A DNA stretch of 8,004 nt from Pseudomonadota bacterium. Its GTDB lineage: Bacteria > Pseudomonadota > Alphaproteobacteria > Reyranellales > Reyranellaceae. How positions within the stretch are numbered: position 1 is the first letter of the stretch; the number at the start of each line of letters is the position of its first letter. The translations under genes and the position numbers were made by a program. Location: the NCBI GenBank assembly GCA_023436825.1, contig JAEZHS010000178.1:1-8004 (forward strand). Direction: 5' to 3'. The notes beneath the pieces were generated by a model, which had not been told where the DNA came from, did no database searches, and saw only the letters and a program-made list of their open reading frames with translations. Shown here piece after piece: positions 5,025 through 8,004 of this stretch.

Positions 5025-6035
5025 TCACCGATGTTTATGGCGATACTGCATGGGCGTCGAGGCAGTCCACCGCTTGAAGGCCCTCGCCAACGGAGCCGGT
5101 TCGGCATAGCCCAGCGCGTAGGCGATCTGGTGCAGGCGCAGGTCGGTGTTTGCCAGGTAGTGCTTGGCAAGATCGCGGCGAACGCCGTCTACCAGCTCGC
5201 GATAGGTGGCATCGCGCTCGCCAAGCCTGCGCCCGAGGGTCTTGGTGCTCATATTGAAATGGCGCGCGACGTCATCGAAAGGGGGTGCCCCCTTTGCCAG
5301 CTGTTCCACAACGTAACGCCGCATGGAATGGACAAGGTCCTCCTTGCGCGGCTGACGGCCGAGGATGCGGCGGCAGGCGCCCTCCAGCGTACGTAGCAGC
5401 CGGTTGTCGGCCCCGACCACGGGCAGCCGCAGGGTCTCCTCGGTGTAAATGGCCGCGTCCCACTCGGCCTGGAAGCGGACAGGACAGCCCACGATGGCTT
5501 GGTAGTCGATGGACTCATTAGGCTGGGCATGCGCGAACTCGACGCGAACAGGGATCGCACGCCGTTGCGTCAGCTCGCGCGCGCCCTTGACCAGCAGAGC
5601 CATCGCCTGCTCGGCATGGTGCCGCAGGCCGCGTAACGGCGCATCGGTCTCCCGAAAGCGCAACACGCCGCCACCCGATCCAAACGATTCGAAGACCACG
5701 TCAAGGCCCTCGTTCGTCACGCTGATATAGCGCTCAACGTTGGCCAATGCATCGCCGAGCGTCGGCGAGTTGAGCGCGATGAAGCCGACCAGGCCGCTGT
5801 CGCGCACGTCATGGGAGCTGCCGAGCTTCAGGCCGTAGCCAGGTTCGCGCAGCAGCAGCGCCGCCCGCTCGATCAGGCCCATGTAGGCGGCATAGGGGAT
5901 GCGGCCGTCGGGATTGGCGACGTCCGTGCGCGACAGGCCGACCTCCTTCAGGGGGCCATCGAGCGCATGCCCGGCGCGCCGCAGGTCGTCCGCGATGTAG
6001 GTGGCCCATCGGGCCTCGATCATCGGAACTGGCAT
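5025..6035 (-). CDS. AraC-family regulator with arabinose-binding-like (OruR-type) N-domain
   Basis: From ATG 6035 the protein is 336 residues. ATG 6035 has GGGGA 8 bases upstream and is preferred over an upstream TTG at 6071. The long N-terminal domain, about residues 10-200, contains RIPYAAYMGLIERAALLL and the GLVGFIALNSPTLGDAL block typical of the 'arabinose-binding domain of AraC' family (OruR/ArgR/FeaR-like regulators of about 340 residues). The C-terminal 84 residues carry the two AraC helix-turn-helix motifs: FDDVARHFNMSTKTLGRRL (253-271) and LHQIAYALGYAEPAPLARAF (about 301-320), ending with the usual TPMQYR. Such proteins usually activate catabolic genes in response to a small molecule. 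The inducer and target are unknown; the divergent gene at 6289 is the nearest candidate target. Confidence 0.93.
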   Translation of the reverse strand: MPVPMIEARWATYIADDLRRAGHALDGPLKEVGLSRTDVANPDGRIPYAAYMGLIERAALLLREPGYGLKLGSSHDVRDSGLVGFIALNSPTLGDALANVERYISVTNEGLDVVFESFGSGGGVLRFRETDAPLRGLRHHAEQAMALLVKGARELTQRRAIPVRVEFAHAQPNESIDYQAIVGCPVRFQAEWDAAIYTEETLRLPVVGADNRLLRTLEGACRRILGRQPRKEDLVHSMRRYVVEQLAKGAPPFDDVARHFNMSTKTLGRRLGERDATYRELVDGVRRDLAKHYLANTDLRLHQIAYALGYAEPAPLARAFKRWTASTPMQYRHKHR

Positions 6036-6135
6036 GGGTTGTTCCCCGATTGACCGCCAGCGTGGCGTCAAGCGTCAACAGTTTGGCGCGCGCGGTCAAT
6101 GCAGGAGCGACGCAGATGCATCAGTTAATGGGCCT

Positions 6136-6189
6136 GTTGGTTGCTTTAGGGAGGCAGGATCGCCGCGTTCAGTCGGCGATCCGACCAAC
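6136..6189. promoter_or_regulatory. Inverted repeat in the AraC-type/6289 divergent region
   Basis: GGATCGCCG (6157-6165) and CGGCGATCC (6174-6182) are perfect 9-bp arms around an 8-base centre. Outside them GTTGGT (6136-6141) and ACCAAC (6184-6189) pair as well, with a 15-base bulge on the left only. Because the flanking genes diverge, this is not the end of either gene. It lies about 121 bases upstream of the AraC-type start and 100 bases upstream of ATG 6289, so a leader structure or operator is more likely. Confidence 0.45.
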
Positions 6190-6288
6190 TCGCGGCCGGC
6201 CCGTGCCCGCTCACCTGTGGGACGTGGGCCCGCTGCACCGGCCACGAGCAGCGACCTGGTGGCCAATGGCCGGCAAGAAAGGATGAGT

Positions 6289-6639
6289 ATGCAATCCATG
6301 CCCGAAGCTGCCGAGCCGGCGGAGGTCGAAGCCGACGACGTGTCAGAGGCCGACCGCATGCGGTGCCGCACCCTGATCGAGGCGGCGGGCTTCCACGAGG
6401 TCGACTATGAAGAACGAGGAGCGGCTTGGGAGCGCATGCTCCCCGAAGGCGACTGCCTGGTGCTGGCGGTACGGGAGACGAGCCTGTTCGGCAAGCCCGA
6501 GTGCAAGGAGTGGACGCTCACACGACTCCTGAAGGATGGCACGCCGGGAGGCTCCGCCGAACCGGTGACCTTGGGCGAAGCGCTCGACGTCGCTCGCACC
6601 CTTTCGGGCTTGCCACGGTTCGCCTCGGGTCTGCTTTGA
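6289..6639 (+). CDS. Small acidic hypothetical protein
   Basis: The gene encodes 116 residues from ATG 6289. AAAGGA ends 5 bases upstream of this ATG, whereas the ATG at 6283 is too close to it; ATG 6301 is also possible. I do not recognise the family. The first 25 residues are rich in Glu, Asp and Ala and probably disordered. They are followed by a helix (RMRCRTLIEAAGFHEVDYEE) and a core GDCLVLAVRETSLFGKPECK, then VTLGEALDVARTLSGL near the end. There is no signal peptide or membrane segment. Third positions are strongly G/C, supporting a real gene. It is divergent from the AraC-type regulator across a 253-base region with an inverted repeat, so regulation by that protein is possible but unproven. 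Confidence 0.65.
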   Translation: MQSMPEAAEPAEVEADDVSEADRMRCRTLIEAAGFHEVDYEERGAAWERMLPEGDCLVLAVRETSLFGKPECKEWTLTRLLKDGTPGGSAEPVTLGEALDVARTLSGLPRFASGLL

Positions 6640-6742
6640 GACTGAGACTGGCGCTGGCGGTCAATGGATTGTCGACGCGCGTCAATGATGCCGACTGTGG
6701 CCTTAGCTATGTGTTGTCGTTCCGGGGCTACTGAGGGAACCA

Positions 6743-6982
6743 TTGAAAGACCATCTGCCCAACCATCGAGAGGACCAAGAGGACCGCGCTCGGGCGCAGC
6801 AAGCGCGCGCCCTGAACATCGAGCGCAGCAACGGACACAAGCCCAGACGATCTTGGGTGTGGCGGGGGATAGCCGGGATTGTGCTGGGCCTCCTTGGCTA
6901 TCTGGTCGTCAGTTGTGTCGTGGAGTTTCGCCTGCACGAGCCCAAGTTCGACCGGCGCACCATCAAGTTCGATCACCGTTAG
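6743..6982 (+). CDS. Small single-pass membrane protein
   Basis: The 79-residue ORF begins at TTG 6743, preceded by GAGGGAA with 3 to 5 bases of spacing; there is no ATG in frame nearby. The first 38 residues are highly charged (EDQEDRARAQQARAL, then HKPRR). A single hydrophobic segment follows, about residues 39-60 (VWRGIAGIVLGLLGYLVVSCVV). A charged tail ends the protein. The basic residues before the segment predict a cytoplasmic N-terminus. No family is recognised. It lies 103 bases after the gene at 6289 on the same strand and could share its transcript. The non-ATG start and short length keep confidence moderate. Confidence 0.5.
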   Translation: MKDHLPNHREDQEDRARAQQARALNIERSNGHKPRRSWVWRGIAGIVLGLLGYLVVSCVVEFRLHEPKFDRRTIKFDHR

Positions 6983-7376
6983 GGAGGCCAGCGCGCCTTC
7001 TTTTGACGCGATCAGGCGTCGGGGTGATCAGGTTGGTCTGTCCGATGATGTCGGTGTCACTCATCCTGAGCGCGGCGTCAGTTCGATGTCACATGTAGCG
7101 GCCGCTCCAGAAAGACATCAGCTCGGGCTGCTTCTTGGGCAAGTTTCAGCAAGATCATGACGACCGAGCGTGGGCACTGCGATGCCCGGATCCCGCGATG
7201 AATCGTCCTCAGCTGGCCACAACTGTTTGCCGCTGCGCCACACCCGCGCGTCCTGCGGCTGGCCCCGGGGGAATCAGGCGGCGTACTTATTGCTTAGAAG
7301 TGTGACAACCGACTGGGCATGCACGGCGTTTGCTGGATCCTGGCCGCTTTGGCTGCCGACAGAGATTGAGGGCGAG
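6983..7376. other. 394-base stretch with no supported gene
   Basis: Short ORFs cover it on both strands, including an N-terminal extension of the downstream gene from ATG 7170 and a 26-codon minus-strand frame from 7158. None has a convincing ribosome binding site or protein-like composition. A small hairpin, GACGC-GATCAG-GCGTC, starts 22 bases after the stop at 6982 but has no T-run. The promoter of the downstream HhH gene should lie in the 3' part of this stretch; I cannot identify it. Confidence 0.4.
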
Positions 7377-7613
7377 TTGTCCGACATCAGGCGCAAACCT
7401 TCGTCATTCGAAGAATACTGGCTGGCGTCGAAGGCTTGGGAGCGCAAGGGTCTGCCACTTGGCGCTGCCCGGGCCTTGGCGAACGCGGGTTTCCTCACAG
7501 TGGATGACCTCCAGTCAGCTGATGCTTTGGAACTCGCGAGCATCCCCAGGATAGGCCGCAAGAGCCTCGCCATTTTGTATGGACTAATGGGTCGAACGCA
7601 GCGCCGCCTTTGA
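7377..7613 (+). CDS. Small HhH protein resembling the RNA polymerase alpha C-terminal domain
   Basis: From TTG 7377 the protein is 78 residues. Residues 24-72 (GLPLGAARALANAGFLTVDD, then LASIPRIGRKSLAILYGL) follow the helix-hairpin-helix pattern of the alpha C-terminal domain. In RNA polymerase alpha the same segment reads roughly LSVRSANCLK..., then TPNFGRKSLNEI, so the shared hairpin P-x-x-G-R-K-S-L is visible. The domain contacts upstream DNA and activators in polymerase. A free-standing copy could bind DNA or compete for such contacts, but this is inference. GAGGG ends 4 bases before TTG 7377. The frame also extends to ATG 7170, but those 69 extra residues (Cys/Trp/Arg/Ser-rich) do not look like protein sequence. 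A FEEYWLASKAW helix (11-21) precedes the HhH and seems to belong to the family. Confidence 0.65.
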   Translation: MSDIRRKPSSFEEYWLASKAWERKGLPLGAARALANAGFLTVDDLQSADALELASIPRIGRKSLAILYGLMGRTQRRL

Positions 7614-7864
7614 TTATCCGGCCACGCCGTCTAGGCTGGCGACGTCTCTGAGCTCACACCTCTCGCACCGCACACCAAGAGCGGACCGAGTGGGATCCTG
7701 CGATAGTTCAGGCAGCCAGCCACCTGAGACACCTTGGCCGTTGAAGGCTTTTGACCGACCTTTGTCCGGCCAAGCCCGCTGATCGTGGGGGGCTACGACT
7801 GACCCATCTCCGAACCATTGGGTGGTCGAGCTTCAAGCGCCAGCAGCGAGAGGGGAAGACCGCG

Positions 7865-8004
7865 ATGGCGACACTTGCCGCGCCAAGACGACAGCCCGTC
7901 CGCCAGCATCGACATAACCCCGATCTTTGGCGAGGCAGGGCTCAACTTCTTCGGCCATCACTATACGAGCCTGTGGCTCAACAACAATGGCAGCGTCACC
8001 TTCG
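7865..8004 (+). CDS. 5' end of a Nidogen-like/VCBS-type secreted protein gene (partial, frame conflict)
   Basis: Bases 7887-8004 encode DDSPSASIDITPIFGEAGLN followed by FFGHHYTSLWLNNNGSVTF, the start of a Nidogen-like domain as found in large secreted or surface proteins, often with calcium-binding repeats or PEP-CTERM-type ends. This frame has no ATG. The best start, ATG 7865, has AGAGGGGAAG upstream and encodes MATLAA, but it is out of frame with the domain by one base. Removing one C at about 7883-7884 joins the two smoothly (MATLAAQDDSPS). So there is either a frameshift, a sequencing error, or initiation at an in-frame TTG (7875 or 7818) with poor ribosome binding. The rest lies outside the window. 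Confidence 0.6.
   Translation, partial: MATLAAPRRQPVRQHRHNPDLWRGRAQLLRPSLYEPVAQQQWQRHL

Noticed and set aside
7082..7158. 26-codon minus-strand ORF (MILLKLAQEAARADVFLERP...)
   Set aside because: Helix-like text but no ribosome binding site, very short, and no neighbour or motif to support it.
7170..7376. N-terminal extension of the HhH protein from ATG 7170
   Set aside because: The 69 residues are Cys/Trp/Arg/Ser-rich without a motif, there is no ribosome binding site, and the family-like sequence begins only after 7377.
1..8004. A multi-gene defence, toxin-antitoxin or biosynthetic system
   Set aside because: No nuclease, toxin, helicase, reverse transcriptase or synthase motif was found; the genes are mostly single units in alternating orientation.

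Overview
The window is high-GC DNA with strong G/C preference at codon third positions in its clear genes. The gene families present (MarR and AraC/OruR-type regulators, DUF1428, a Nidogen-like surface protein) and a dispersed GC-rich palindrome family suggest the chromosome of a soil or environmental proteobacterium, probably an alphaproteobacterium. That assignment is inference; there is no rRNA, tRNA or marker gene here to fix it.

Layout. Positions 1-498 hold the tail of a TPR-like gene and a small unrecognised gene 12 bases behind it. A large palindromic repeat (504-603) separates them from a convergent MarR-family repressor (632-1093, minus). The MarR gene is divergent from a gene encoding two fused DUF1428 domains (1176-1895, plus), and a perfect 12-bp palindrome (1105-1116) between them is a good candidate MarR operator. 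A second, shorter copy of the palindromic repeat (1896-1974) lies between the DUF1428 gene and a convergent lipoprotein gene (1969-2532, minus). The lipoprotein gene and an unrecognised 242-residue protein gene (2531-3259, plus) diverge from start codons that overlap by two bases. A small CxxC/HxxH protein (3400-3639) then faces a class I SAM methyltransferase gene (3665-4305, minus) that is broken by an apparent single-base deletion.

Positions 4306-5024 contain no convincing gene but several short palindromes. An AraC/OruR-type regulator (5027-6035, minus strand, stop at 5025) is divergent from a small unrecognised gene (6289-6639) across a region with a 9-bp-arm inverted repeat. After that come a small single-pass membrane protein (6743-6982, TTG start), a gene-poor stretch, and a small protein that is essentially a helix-hairpin-helix domain resembling the RNA polymerase alpha C-terminal domain (about 7377-7613). 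The window ends inside the 5' end of a gene for a Nidogen-like/VCBS-type secreted protein (from 7865), where start codon and conserved frame disagree by one base.

How the parts work together. The best-supported unit is the MarR/DUF1428 pair: repressor, palindromic operator and single target, with a cysteine in the repressor at the position used for oxidant sensing in OhrR. The rest are mostly single-gene units in alternating orientation. I did not find a multi-gene novel system. The most unusual points are the fused DUF1428 duplication, the terminator-like repeat family at both convergent junctions, the overlapping divergent starts and the stand-alone alpha-CTD-like protein.
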